Below, in pieces: positions 53,084 to 60,336 of a DNA stretch of 64,000 nt. The first letter of the stretch is position 1; each line of letters starts with the position of its first letter. The DNA is taken from the NCBI RefSeq assembly GCF_017814975.1, contig NZ_JAGIQA010000007.1, positions 186,001 through 250,000 on the forward strand, in the 5' to 3' direction. The notes below the pieces were generated by a model. It ran no database searches, was not told the origin of the DNA, and saw nothing but the letters and a program-made list of their open reading frames with translations. Both the position numbers and the translations under genes were made by a program. This DNA comes from Cupriavidus consociatus (GTDB lineage: Bacteria > Pseudomonadota > Gammaproteobacteria > Burkholderiales > Burkholderiaceae).

Positions 53084-55480
53084 TCAGGCAGCCTTCCGGT
53101 TATGCGCATCGGCCTCGGCCGCATCCAGCGCTTCCAGGATCCTGCGCGGCGTCAGCGGAGTCTCCTTCAGCTCGACGCCGAAATCGCGCAATGCGTCATT
53201 GACGGCATTGAAGATGGCCGCCGGCGGCGCGATCGCCCCGCCCTCGCCCATCCCCTTGGCGCCGAACTCCGTATGCGGCGACGGCGTCTCGAAATGATGG
53301 ATGCGGATCGACGGAATCTCGGTCGGTCCCGGCAGCATGTAGTCGGCCAGCGTCGACGCCAGTGGCTGGCCGTTGCCGTCGTAGTGCATCGCTTCGAACA
53401 TCGCGGTGCCGATGCCCTGCGCCACGCCGCCGTAGGTCTGCCCTTCCACCACCATCGGGTTGATCATGGTGCCGCAGTCCTCCACCACCACGTAGTCGAG
53501 GATCTCGACGTGGCCGGAGTCGATATCGACTTCCACCGCCACGGCATGCGTCGCGTAGGTGAAGCTGCCGGTGTCGACGGCGGGCTTGAAGCCCATCGTG
53601 ACTTCCAGCCCCTGTGCGTCGACGTCCGGCGGCAACAGGTGCGGGTTGATGTACCAGGCGTTGGCGATGCGCGCGATATCGGCGGTGCCTGCATCCCCGG
53701 CTGCCACGGCGCCGTCCCGGAACGCCACGGCATCCTGCGGCTGGCCCAGCATGTGCGCGCCGATCTTCAGCAGGCGCGGCAGCAGCGCCTTGCACGCACG
53801 CGACACCGCGCCACCGGACATCACCAGCGAGCGCGACGCATACGTGCCCGTCGAGAACGGCGTCAGGCCGGTATCGCCGTGCACGACCTTGATCCGCGCG
53901 ATATCGATGCCGAGGATCTCGTGGGCGATCTGCGCGAAGGTCGTCTCCATGCCCTGCCCGTGCGAATGCACGCCCACGCGCACCTCCAGCCCGCCGTCCG
54001 GCGTGATGCGCACCGTCGCAGAATCGAAACCCGGGATCACCGGCGTCCCCCACGCGGCGAACACCGACGTGCCGTGCGCCGATTGCTCGGTGTAGGTGCC
54101 GAAACCCACGCCGACATAGGTGCTTCCCTGCGGACCCGCCTTCTGGCGCGCGCGGATCGCCGGCAGGCCGATCATCTCCATGGCCTTGCGTACGCTGGCC
54201 GGGTAATCGCCACCGTCGAAATGCTTGTTGGTGACGTTGACATAGGGCATGGCCTCGGGCGGCACGAGGTTCTCGCAGCGGACTTCCCACGGCTCGCGTC
54301 CCACTTCGCGGGCGATGGCGTCGATCATCAGCTCCATCGCAAAGCAGACCCCGGTGCGCGCCACGCCGCGATAGGGGACGAAGCCGGGCTTGTTCGTGGC
54401 CACGCAAGTGGTTTCGCAGCGGTAGCCGTCGAAGGCGTACGGCCCCGGCAGGTTGCCGATCGCCTGCCCCGGTTCCAGCCCGATGGTGAACGGCCACACG
54501 GAATAGGCCCCGCCATCGATCTCGATTCTTGCATCCAGCGCCAGCAGGCGGCCGCGCGCATCGGCATACGCGGTCAGCTCGTAGTGGTGCTCGCGCGAGT
54601 TTGCGCCGGCGGTCAGGTGCTCGCGCCGGTCTTCGATAAACCGGAACGGGCGCTTGTAGGTCAGCGCCAGCCAGGCGATGCACAGCTCCTCCTGCTGCAG
54701 CACGCACTTGTAGCCGAAGGCGCCGCCCACGTCGGGCGAGATCACCCGCACGCGCTCCTGCTCAAGCCCCAGGCAATGCGCCAGGATCGTGCGGATCATG
54801 TGCGGTACCTGCGTCGCGCTGTAGACCACCAGCTGGTCGAACTGGTGGTCCCAGTAGGCCAGCACTGCCTTGCCTTCCATCGGCACCATGCACTGCCGCG
54901 CGAGGTCGATCTGGCGGCGTACCACCACCGTGGCCTCGCGCTGGCGCGCCTCGAAATTCTTGTCGGCGCTAAGCACCAGGAAGGTGTTGTCGCGCCAGTG
55001 GTCGTGCACGCGCACCTCGCCGGCAAGCTGGCGGGCCTGTGTCACGTCGGCCAGCGCGGGCAGTTCGTCGAACGACACGGCGACCTGCTCGGCGATATCC
55101 TCCGCCTCGGCGCGTGTGGGCGCGAACGCCATCGCCACCGGCTCGCCGACGAAGCGCACCTTGCCGCTGGCCAGCGGCGGCTGCGCCGAAGGCTGATAGG
55201 ACGGAAAAGCCGAGTCGGCGACGATATCGCTGGCAGCCGTCATGTCTTCACGCACGATCACCGCGGCGGCGTGCCGGGACGGCTTGGTCACCGACAGCAG
55301 CCTGGCGTGTGCGACCGGGCTGCGCAGGAACGCCACTTCCTGCAAGTCCGGCATGGCGATGTCCGCGACGAAGCGGCCCTTGCCGTGCAGATGACGGGCG
55401 TCCTCCTTGCGCGCCACGCGCGCGCCGACTCCCTGGCCGCGCGCGCTTTCCGGGTGATGCGGTTCGATCGACGATGTCAT
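53084..55480 (-). CDS. Molybdenum hydroxylase molybdopterin (large) subunit
   Basis: A 798-residue xanthine-oxidase-family catalytic subunit. RFVGEPVAMAFAPTRAEAED begins the core; VGGAFGYK binds molybdopterin; PYRGVARTG is the active-site loop; GVHSHGQGMETTFAQIAHEILG and GAKGMGEGGAIAPPAA follow, the Glu in GEGG being the catalytic base. The active-site loop lacks the Cys of true CO dehydrogenase (AYRCSFR), so the substrate is organic. The neighbouring pyridine genes point to ring hydroxylation of a pyridine carboxylate. It has its own operator at 55515 and is likely cytosolic, with no signal. Confidence 0.92.
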   Translation of the reverse strand: MTSSIEPHHPESARGQGVGARVARKEDARHLHGKGRFVADIAMPDLQEVAFLRSPVAHARLLSVTKPSRHAAAVIVREDMTAASDIVADSAFPSYQPSAQPPLASGKVRFVGEPVAMAFAPTRAEAEDIAEQVAVSFDELPALADVTQARQLAGEVRVHDHWRDNTFLVLSADKNFEARQREATVVVRRQIDLARQCMVPMEGKAVLAYWDHQFDQLVVYSATQVPHMIRTILAHCLGLEQERVRVISPDVGGAFGYKCVLQQEELCIAWLALTYKRPFRFIEDRREHLTAGANSREHHYELTAYADARGRLLALDARIEIDGGAYSVWPFTIGLEPGQAIGNLPGPYAFDGYRCETTCVATNKPGFVPYRGVARTGVCFAMELMIDAIAREVGREPWEVRCENLVPPEAMPYVNVTNKHFDGGDYPASVRKAMEMIGLPAIRARQKAGPQGSTYVGVGFGTYTEQSAHGTSVFAAWGTPVIPGFDSATVRITPDGGLEVRVGVHSHGQGMETTFAQIAHEILGIDIARIKVVHGDTGLTPFSTGTYASRSLVMSGGAVSRACKALLPRLLKIGAHMLGQPQDAVAFRDGAVAAGDAGTADIARIANAWYINPHLLPPDVDAQGLEVTMGFKPAVDTGSFTYATHAVAVEVDIDSGHVEILDYVVVEDCGTMINPMVVEGQTYGGVAQGIGTAMFEAMHYDGNGQPLASTLADYMLPGPTEIPSIRIHHFETPSPHTEFGAKGMGEGGAIAPPAAIFNAVNDALRDFGVELKETPLTPRRILEALDAAEADAHNRKAA

Positions 55481-55514
55481 TGCCTTGTCCGTTCCGATGA
55501 TAAGCGTGGCTTAT

Positions 55515-55526
55515 TCAGCATACTGA
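55515..55526. promoter_or_regulatory. pyridine-regulon operator TCAGCATACTGA
   Basis: The 12-bp near-palindrome lies 35 bases upstream of the Mo-hydroxylase large-subunit start, between it and nicF. The same box occurs six more times in front of the pathway and transporter genes at 59964-62011. Confidence 0.75.
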
Positions 55527-55607
55527 CCAAAATCCTATGAAAATGCGGGCGACCCTGTCAATGGCGGCTTTACCGCATCCCGGCAGGGCCGCCATGCCCT
55601 TGCGCGC

Positions 55608-56234
55608 CTAGTCCCGCACGCCGATGGCGGCAAGCCCGTCCGCCCGCGTAGCGACCGTTGCGTATTTCTGCGCCATGTCGAACAGGTTGGCCTCGTGCGG
55701 CGCCAGCGCGCGGTCGCCCACGCAGTCGGACAGCACCAGCGGCCGGAAGCCGTACTGCATCGCATCGACCACGCTGGCGCGCACGCAGCCGCTGGTGACG
55801 GCCCCGGCCACCACCAGCGTGCGCACGCCGCGCTGCGTCAGCCACGCCGCCAGCGACGTGCCGAAGAACGCCGACGGCACGGTCTTGCGCACCACCAGTT
55901 CGCCCGGGCGCGGCGCCAGCTCTGCCACGATGGCGCTGTTGAAGGCATGCTCCTTTAGCGTCAGCATGTTCGGCACTTTCATCGAGAACACGTTGTGGTC
56001 GGCGCCGTCGTCGGCATACACGATGCGGCTGTGCGCGATGGGCCAGCCTTCGCGCCGCGCCACCGCGAGCAGCGGCACGGTGTGGGCGATGGCGTCGCGG
56101 ATATTGCCACCGCCGAAGACCGCCGGATCGGCGAAGCCGTTGACGAAGTCCACGATCAGCAGCCCGAAGGGGCCGGCCAGCTCGAGCATATTGCCGAAGC
56201 CCTGGCGCTGGTACGCGCCGCTTTCCTTGTGCAT
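55608..56234 (-). CDS. nicF: Maleamate amidohydrolase
   Basis: A 208-residue isochorismatase-fold amidase. The catalytic triad is visible: Asp29 (LLIVDFVNGF), Lys117 (VVRKTVPSAF) and Cys150 (AVTSGCVRASVVDAM). It splits maleamate into maleate and ammonia in the 2,5-dihydroxypyridine pathway (NicF of Pseudomonas putida, PicF of Alcaligenes faecalis). The start overlaps the nicX stop by one base (TGATG). N-carbamoylsarcosine amidase is the alternative on fold alone, but the neighbours settle it. Confidence 0.9.
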   Translation of the reverse strand: MHKESGAYQRQGFGNMLELAGPFGLLIVDFVNGFADPAVFGGGNIRDAIAHTVPLLAVARREGWPIAHSRIVYADDGADHNVFSMKVPNMLTLKEHAFNSAIVAELAPRPGELVVRKTVPSAFFGTSLAAWLTQRGVRTLVVAGAVTSGCVRASVVDAMQYGFRPLVLSDCVGDRALAPHEANLFDMAQKYATVATRADGLAAIGVRD

Positions 56235-57292
56235 CACGACTTGTTCTCCGGGTAGTGGAAACCGTCGGTCACCTTGCCCGCAGTCACCACGTCGACGCTG
56301 TCCAGGCGCACGGTGCAACGGCGCACCGGGATGTCGATATGGCATGCCGTGGTGCGATGGCCGCCGGCCTCGTTGTTGGGGCCAAGCGAAAACAGGAAGT
56401 TGCCCTCGAACGCGCGCGCATCCATGCCGATGGTGGCCTCGCGGTCATACAGGCCCAGCGTCGACCAGTGCGCGCGCGGCTGCAACCCCCAGCCGATATG
56501 CGAGATGGCATAGGCTTCGGGATCGTTGAATGACGCCATGTATTCGCTCAGCAGTTCGGCATGGAGCCCGCCTTCGATGCGCGTCGCAAAGCCGGCTTCT
56601 ACCGTCAGGCGGATCGGTTCGGTGACGTAGGTCTTCTGCGGCAGCAGGATGTCGCCCTTGTCCAGCACGATGGTGCCGTGGGCGGCGCCTTCATTCGGCC
56701 AGGTCAGCGCGAAGCCGCTCGGCCAGTGGTCCCACCGCCCCGGCTCGTCAACAAACCCATACTCGCTGATCGCGGGGAATTCCCCCAGCGGGCAGCGCAG
56801 GTCGGTGCCGGCGGGCGAGACAACGTGCATTTCCCTTGCGCTTGCCAGCCGTTGCGAGGCCGCTTTCACGCGTTCGCGATCGGCCTCGCAAGGCACCATG
56901 CGCGCCAGCACCTCGGGCGGCTCGACGGCCAGCAGGATCCTGGTCCCGCCCTGCAGGATCTCATGCTGCTCGGGCGAGAACAGCAGTGTCATCAGGTCCA
57001 GCACCAGGTCGCTCGCCTTCAGTGCAGCGATGGCCGCCGGATTGCCCGTCAGGGGCGTGGTGCCGAGGTAGGCGAGCGCATCGCGGCTCAGTGCCTTTTC
57101 GCCGTTGACGGGCGGCAGGTCAAGCCGGTTGACGATGGCGCCCATCGACTGCGTGGCGGTGAGCGCGGTGGACAGCGTCTGCGGGTGGGTGGCGGCACTG
57201 GTCAGGATGGTAACGGTCTGGCCCGGCTCCAGCCGGGACAGCCGCAGCACCTTGCGCCAGGCCTCGATCATCTGGTGGTCGCTTACCGGCAT
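56234..57292 (-). CDS. nicX: 2,5-dihydroxypyridine 5,6-dioxygenase
   Basis: A 352-residue extradiol-type ring-cleavage enzyme of the leucyl-aminopeptidase-like NicX family. It agrees with P. putida NicX over long stretches (RILLAVEPPEVLARM, DEPGRWDHWPSGF, AISHIGWGLQPRA, CHIDIP). His265, His318 and Asp320 occupy the positions I recall as the Fe(II) ligands in NicX, at the same numbering. The product is N-formylmaleamate. It is followed directly by nicF and preceded by nicD. This gene fixes 2,5-dihydroxypyridine as the central intermediate of the cluster. Confidence 0.95.
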   Translation of the reverse strand: MPVSDHQMIEAWRKVLRLSRLEPGQTVTILTSAATHPQTLSTALTATQSMGAIVNRLDLPPVNGEKALSRDALAYLGTTPLTGNPAAIAALKASDLVLDLMTLLFSPEQHEILQGGTRILLAVEPPEVLARMVPCEADRERVKAASQRLASAREMHVVSPAGTDLRCPLGEFPAISEYGFVDEPGRWDHWPSGFALTWPNEGAAHGTIVLDKGDILLPQKTYVTEPIRLTVEAGFATRIEGGLHAELLSEYMASFNDPEAYAISHIGWGLQPRAHWSTLGLYDREATIGMDARAFEGNFLFSLGPNNEAGGHRTTACHIDIPVRRCTVRLDSVDVVTAGKVTDGFHYPENKS

Positions 57293-57308
57293 GTCGGCTC
57301 CTTGTTCG

Positions 57309-58136
57309 TCATTGCAACAGCGGCGCGCCGAGGAAATCCTCCAGCGCCGCGTAAAAGCCCGCTTCGTCGTCCCACGGGATCATGTGGCCCGCATTGGCGA
57401 CGTGACTGACCAGCACGCCTGGCAGCAGCGTGCGAATCTCCGCGACGTCTTCGGGCCGCACCACGTCGCCGCGACCGGCGGTCATCAGCAACGTGGGCAC
57501 CCTGACCCGCGGCATGTCGGCGTGGATGTCTTCACGGTGGAAATCCTCGAAGCTGCGCACCACCGCCTCTTCATTGCAGGTGTGCAGCCATTCGGCGCGC
57601 AGGCGCAACTGCTCGTCGGTCCAGGTCGGGCAGAAGCGGCGCATGCCATCCAGATCGGTGCCGTGCCGGGACAGCCGGATCGAATCGACGTACCACGGCA
57701 GCTGCGCCGGATACGGGCGGCGCCCGGGCCCAGAGACGGGCGGATCGACCATCACCAGCCGCGCCAGTCCGCCCGGCTGCCCCGCCGCGGCGCGCAGGCC
57801 GATCCGTCCGCCCATCGAATGGCCAACCACACTGTAGCGCGGCAGGCCCAGCGCTTCGGCAAAGGCCGTTACGTCGCGCGCCTGCGCATCGAGGCCGTAG
57901 TCGAGCTCCGGCTCCGCCGACGACAGCCCGCGGCCGCGCACGTCGAGGATGTAGGTGTCGAAGCGCGTGCCGAAGTGCTCGCCGACAAAGCCCCAGGTGA
58001 TCGCGGGGCTGGTGATGCCCGGCACGATGACGACGGCGTCGCGTGCGGCGCGCTTGCCCTCATTGCCGCCGTAGCGCAGGTAATGCTGCCGGATGCCGTT
58101 GGCGTGGACATGGCCTCCGTACTGGAAGGTACTCAT
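57309..58136 (-). CDS. nicD: N-formylmaleamate deformylase
   Basis: A 275-residue alpha/beta hydrolase very close to P. putida NicD: ANGIRQHYLRYGG, VPGITSPAITWGFV, LDVRGRGLSS, VDPPVSGPGRRPYP and LPWYVDSIR are shared. The nucleophile is Ser107 in GHSMGG and the histidine is in NAGHMIPWDD. It removes formate from N-formylmaleamate to leave maleamate. It lies 16 bases before nicX and 9 bases after nicE in the operon. Confidence 0.95.
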   Translation of the reverse strand: MSTFQYGGHVHANGIRQHYLRYGGNEGKRAARDAVVIVPGITSPAITWGFVGEHFGTRFDTYILDVRGRGLSSAEPELDYGLDAQARDVTAFAEALGLPRYSVVGHSMGGRIGLRAAAGQPGGLARLVMVDPPVSGPGRRPYPAQLPWYVDSIRLSRHGTDLDGMRRFCPTWTDEQLRLRAEWLHTCNEEAVVRSFEDFHREDIHADMPRVRVPTLLMTAGRGDVVRPEDVAEIRTLLPGVLVSHVANAGHMIPWDDEAGFYAALEDFLGAPLLQ

Positions 58137-58145
58137 GGTCGCTCC

Positions 58146-58898
58146 TCAGTAGGCGCCGGACAGCAGCGCACCCGCGCCCGGCACGACCGGCTCCAGGTCC
58201 AGTGCACGGAGCATTGCGTACGTCGTGGCGATGGCGGCGGTAAGCACCGGCTTGCCGGTCATCGCCTCGACCTTTGCCACGGCCGGAAGCGACGGCATCT
58301 GCACGCAGGCAGACAGCACGATCACGTCGGCGTCCCGCGTGTTCATCTGCGCGACGATACCAGGCAGGCGCGCGGGGTCGTGGCGGCCGACTTCCAGGTT
58401 GTCGGGGATTTCCAGCGCGCGGTAGTCGACGACTTCATAGCCCTCGTTGCGGATGTAGTCCACGACCAGTTCGGTCAGCGGCTTCATATAGGGCGCGACC
58501 ACTGCAATGCGCTTTGCGCCCATCACCTTGAGCGCATCCACCAGCGCGCCGGCACTGGTGATGACCGGCGCCTCGCCGCCGTTCGCCGTGGTATGTGCCT
58601 TCAGGCGCTGTTGGGACTGCCGGTGGTAGCCATGGCCCATCGCCATGATCGCGACCAGGCAGGCATAGCCGAGCACATCGACGCGGGCATCGCTCAGCTC
58701 CACCGCGCAGCGGTCGGACTCTGCGTCCATTGCCGCCAGCTCTTCCTTGACCACCTTCTTCATCCGCATGCGGCTTGAATGGAAGGTGAAGCGTTCCGGG
58801 CGGATCTGCTGGCGCGCCGTCAGCATGGCGGGGATTTCGGTTTCCATCGTCGTGTTCGAACTGGGGACGATCTGGCCGATACGAAAGACTTTTTGCAT
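58146..58898 (-). CDS. nicE: Maleate cis-trans isomerase
   Basis: A 250-residue Asp/Glu racemase superfamily enzyme. IGQIVPSSNTTMETEIP starts the first domain, and the catalytic cysteine pair is Cys80 (GYACLVAIMAMG) and Cys198 (VLSACVQMPS), the spacing seen in characterised maleate isomerases. It turns maleate into fumarate, the last step before the TCA cycle. Second gene of the operon, 21 bases after the decarboxylase-like gene. Confidence 0.94.
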   Translation of the reverse strand: MQKVFRIGQIVPSSNTTMETEIPAMLTARQQIRPERFTFHSSRMRMKKVVKEELAAMDAESDRCAVELSDARVDVLGYACLVAIMAMGHGYHRQSQQRLKAHTTANGGEAPVITSAGALVDALKVMGAKRIAVVAPYMKPLTELVVDYIRNEGYEVVDYRALEIPDNLEVGRHDPARLPGIVAQMNTRDADVIVLSACVQMPSLPAVAKVEAMTGKPVLTAAIATTYAMLRALDLEPVVPGAGALLSGAY

Positions 58899-58919
58899 TA
58901 GGGTTCCCGGTTGGTGCGC

Positions 58920-59882
58920 TCAGAGCTTGAGCAGGCGTTGCGCGTTGCCATGGCAGACCAGCGCGCGCGTGGAGTCGTCGAGCGGTGCGCTGTCGATGAA
59001 CCGCGCGGCCGCTTCGGTGGATTCATAGGGATAGTCGACCGAGAACATCACCGCCTCGGGTCCCAGTTCGGCGATGGCGCCCATCAGCGCGCCGTGCGAG
59101 CACACGCCCGAGGTGGTGATGACGATATTGCTGCCGATGTATTCGGACGGCGCACGCTCCAGCTTGACGCCATGCGAATAGACCGCGAAACGGCTGTCGA
59201 AACGCCAGCGCTGGTACGGCAGGCCCTCGCCCATATGGCCGAGGATCAGCTTCAGCCTCGGGAAGCGGTCGAACACGCCGCTGAACAGCAGCCGCAGCGC
59301 GTGCGAGGCAGTTTCCACGCCCCACCCCCACGCGGCCCCGGCCAGCTCCGGATGGCCGGCGAGCACTTGCGGCGACACGAAAGCGTCGGTCGGATGCAGG
59401 TACATCGGCACGTCCAGCGCCTGCATGCGTTCCCAGAACGCGTCATAAGCGGGGTCGTCGTAGTAGCGCCCATGCGTATGGCCGTTCACGAGCGAGCCCT
59501 TGAAGCCGAGCCGGAGCACACAGCGTTCCAGCTCGGCCGCCGCCTGCAGAGGATCCTGCATCGGCAGCGCGGCAAAGCCGGCGTAGCGCGTCGGATGGCG
59601 GGCGATCTGCGCCGCCAGGAAGTCATTGCTCTCGCGCGCCCGTGCCAGCGCCAGGCCGGCGTCGGGCTCGCCCTGCACGCCCGGGCCGGTTTGCGACAGC
59701 ACGGTGATGTCGATGCCGCACCGATCCATCTCGGCAAGCCGCTCTTCGTCGAAATCGGCAAGGCGGCGGCCGAGCTCGGCGAACACCGCGGGATCGATAT
59801 GCTGCGTGAACCCTTTGGAGTAAGCCTGGAAGCCGGGGGTCATGAAATGCTCTTCCAGGGCGATCTTCTTCACGTAGGTCAT
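58920..59882 (-). CDS. Amidohydrolase-2 family decarboxylase, 3,6-dihydroxypicolinate decarboxylase-like
   Basis: A 320-residue TIM-barrel protein of the ACMSD/gamma-resorcylate decarboxylase group. Metal and active-site residues are visible in ALEEHF (Glu, His near 10-12), YLHPTD, LILGHMGEGLPYQRWRFD and SVDYPYES. The family removes a carboxylate ortho to a ring hydroxyl without oxygen. PicC of Alcaligenes faecalis, which makes 2,5-dihydroxypyridine from 3,6-dihydroxypicolinate, is in this family. Being first in the nicE-D-X-F operon, it fits that step well (inference). ATG 59882 has AGGAG about 11 bases upstream. Another hydroxy-aromatic acid is possible. Confidence 0.82.
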   Translation of the reverse strand: MTYVKKIALEEHFMTPGFQAYSKGFTQHIDPAVFAELGRRLADFDEERLAEMDRCGIDITVLSQTGPGVQGEPDAGLALARARESNDFLAAQIARHPTRYAGFAALPMQDPLQAAAELERCVLRLGFKGSLVNGHTHGRYYDDPAYDAFWERMQALDVPMYLHPTDAFVSPQVLAGHPELAGAAWGWGVETASHALRLLFSGVFDRFPRLKLILGHMGEGLPYQRWRFDSRFAVYSHGVKLERAPSEYIGSNIVITTSGVCSHGALMGAIAELGPEAVMFSVDYPYESTEAAARFIDSAPLDDSTRALVCHGNAQRLLKL

Positions 59883-59963
59883 GCTGGTGGGGGCTCCTGA
59901 TGGATGGAATCGCTGCGTGCCGAGCTTGTCCCGCGTGCGCAAACGCGTTGCTTCGCCAATTGC

Positions 59964-60014
59964 TCAGTACACTGATTAATTTCGGATTCTAGTCAGCGGG
60001 TTTTCAAAAGTCCA
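59964..60014 (-). promoter_or_regulatory. promoter of the lower pyridine operon with operator
   Basis: On the minus strand TGGACT (60009-60014) and TAGAAT (59986-59991) are 17 bases apart, giving a start near 59979. The box TCAGTACACTGA (59964-59975) lies just downstream of it, where a bound repressor would block transcription. Confidence 0.7.
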
Positions 60015-60059
60015 GACGCCGCGCGGAGGGTTAACACCTATAACGATGGCCGGAGGCGC

Positions 60060-60093
60060 TCAGTACACTGATTCCATATGCTCAGTATGCTGA
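60060..60093. promoter_or_regulatory. two pyridine-regulon operators, 22 bp apart
   Basis: TCAGTACACTGA (60060-60071) and TCAGTATGCTGA (60082-60093) start 22 bases apart, about two helical turns, so two dimers could sit on the same face. They lie upstream of the lower-pathway promoter and between it and the MFS gene. Confidence 0.72.
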
Positions 60094-60175
60094 CAATATG
60101 AAATAACCATTTAAATCGGGCTTTCCGGCGCCTTCGCAAGACACCAGGCGGCGTCGGCATTGGCCCGTATTTTGC

Positions 60176-60207
60176 TCAGCATACTGCGTTTCTCATCAGC
60201 ATACTGA
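60176..60207. promoter_or_regulatory. two pyridine-regulon operators before the MFS gene
   Basis: TCAGCATACTGC (60176-60187, last base off the palindrome) and TCAGCATACTGA (60196-60207) start 20 bases apart, about 130-160 bases before the transporter start, and probably cover its promoter. I cannot place the -35/-10 pair with confidence. Confidence 0.72.
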
Positions 60208-60336
60208 CTGATGCACCGACAGGATGCGGCGCCGCACAGTCTCGGGTCCTCAACGACCCGCGCCACCGACGCCGGCACCAGCCGGGAAGCAAACAAACAA
60301 TAGAGACATACGGCCTGACCAAGAGGAGCCCCCGCC

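Noticed and set aside
53084-55480. Aerobic carbon monoxide dehydrogenase
   Set aside because: The active-site loop lacks the CODH cysteine motif and the neighbours are pyridine-pathway genes without coxDEF.
52217-55540. Plus-strand open frame of 1107 codons opposite the Mo-hydroxylase genes
   Set aside because: Antisense shadow of GC-rich coding sequence; the minus strand encodes three recognised subunits with intact motifs, and the plus frame has no family features.
51076-60014. Standard nicotinate (nic) pathway
   Set aside because: nicX, nicD, nicF and nicE are present but there is no NicC monooxygenase, and a decarboxylase of the PicC group is present, which nicotinate degradation does not need.
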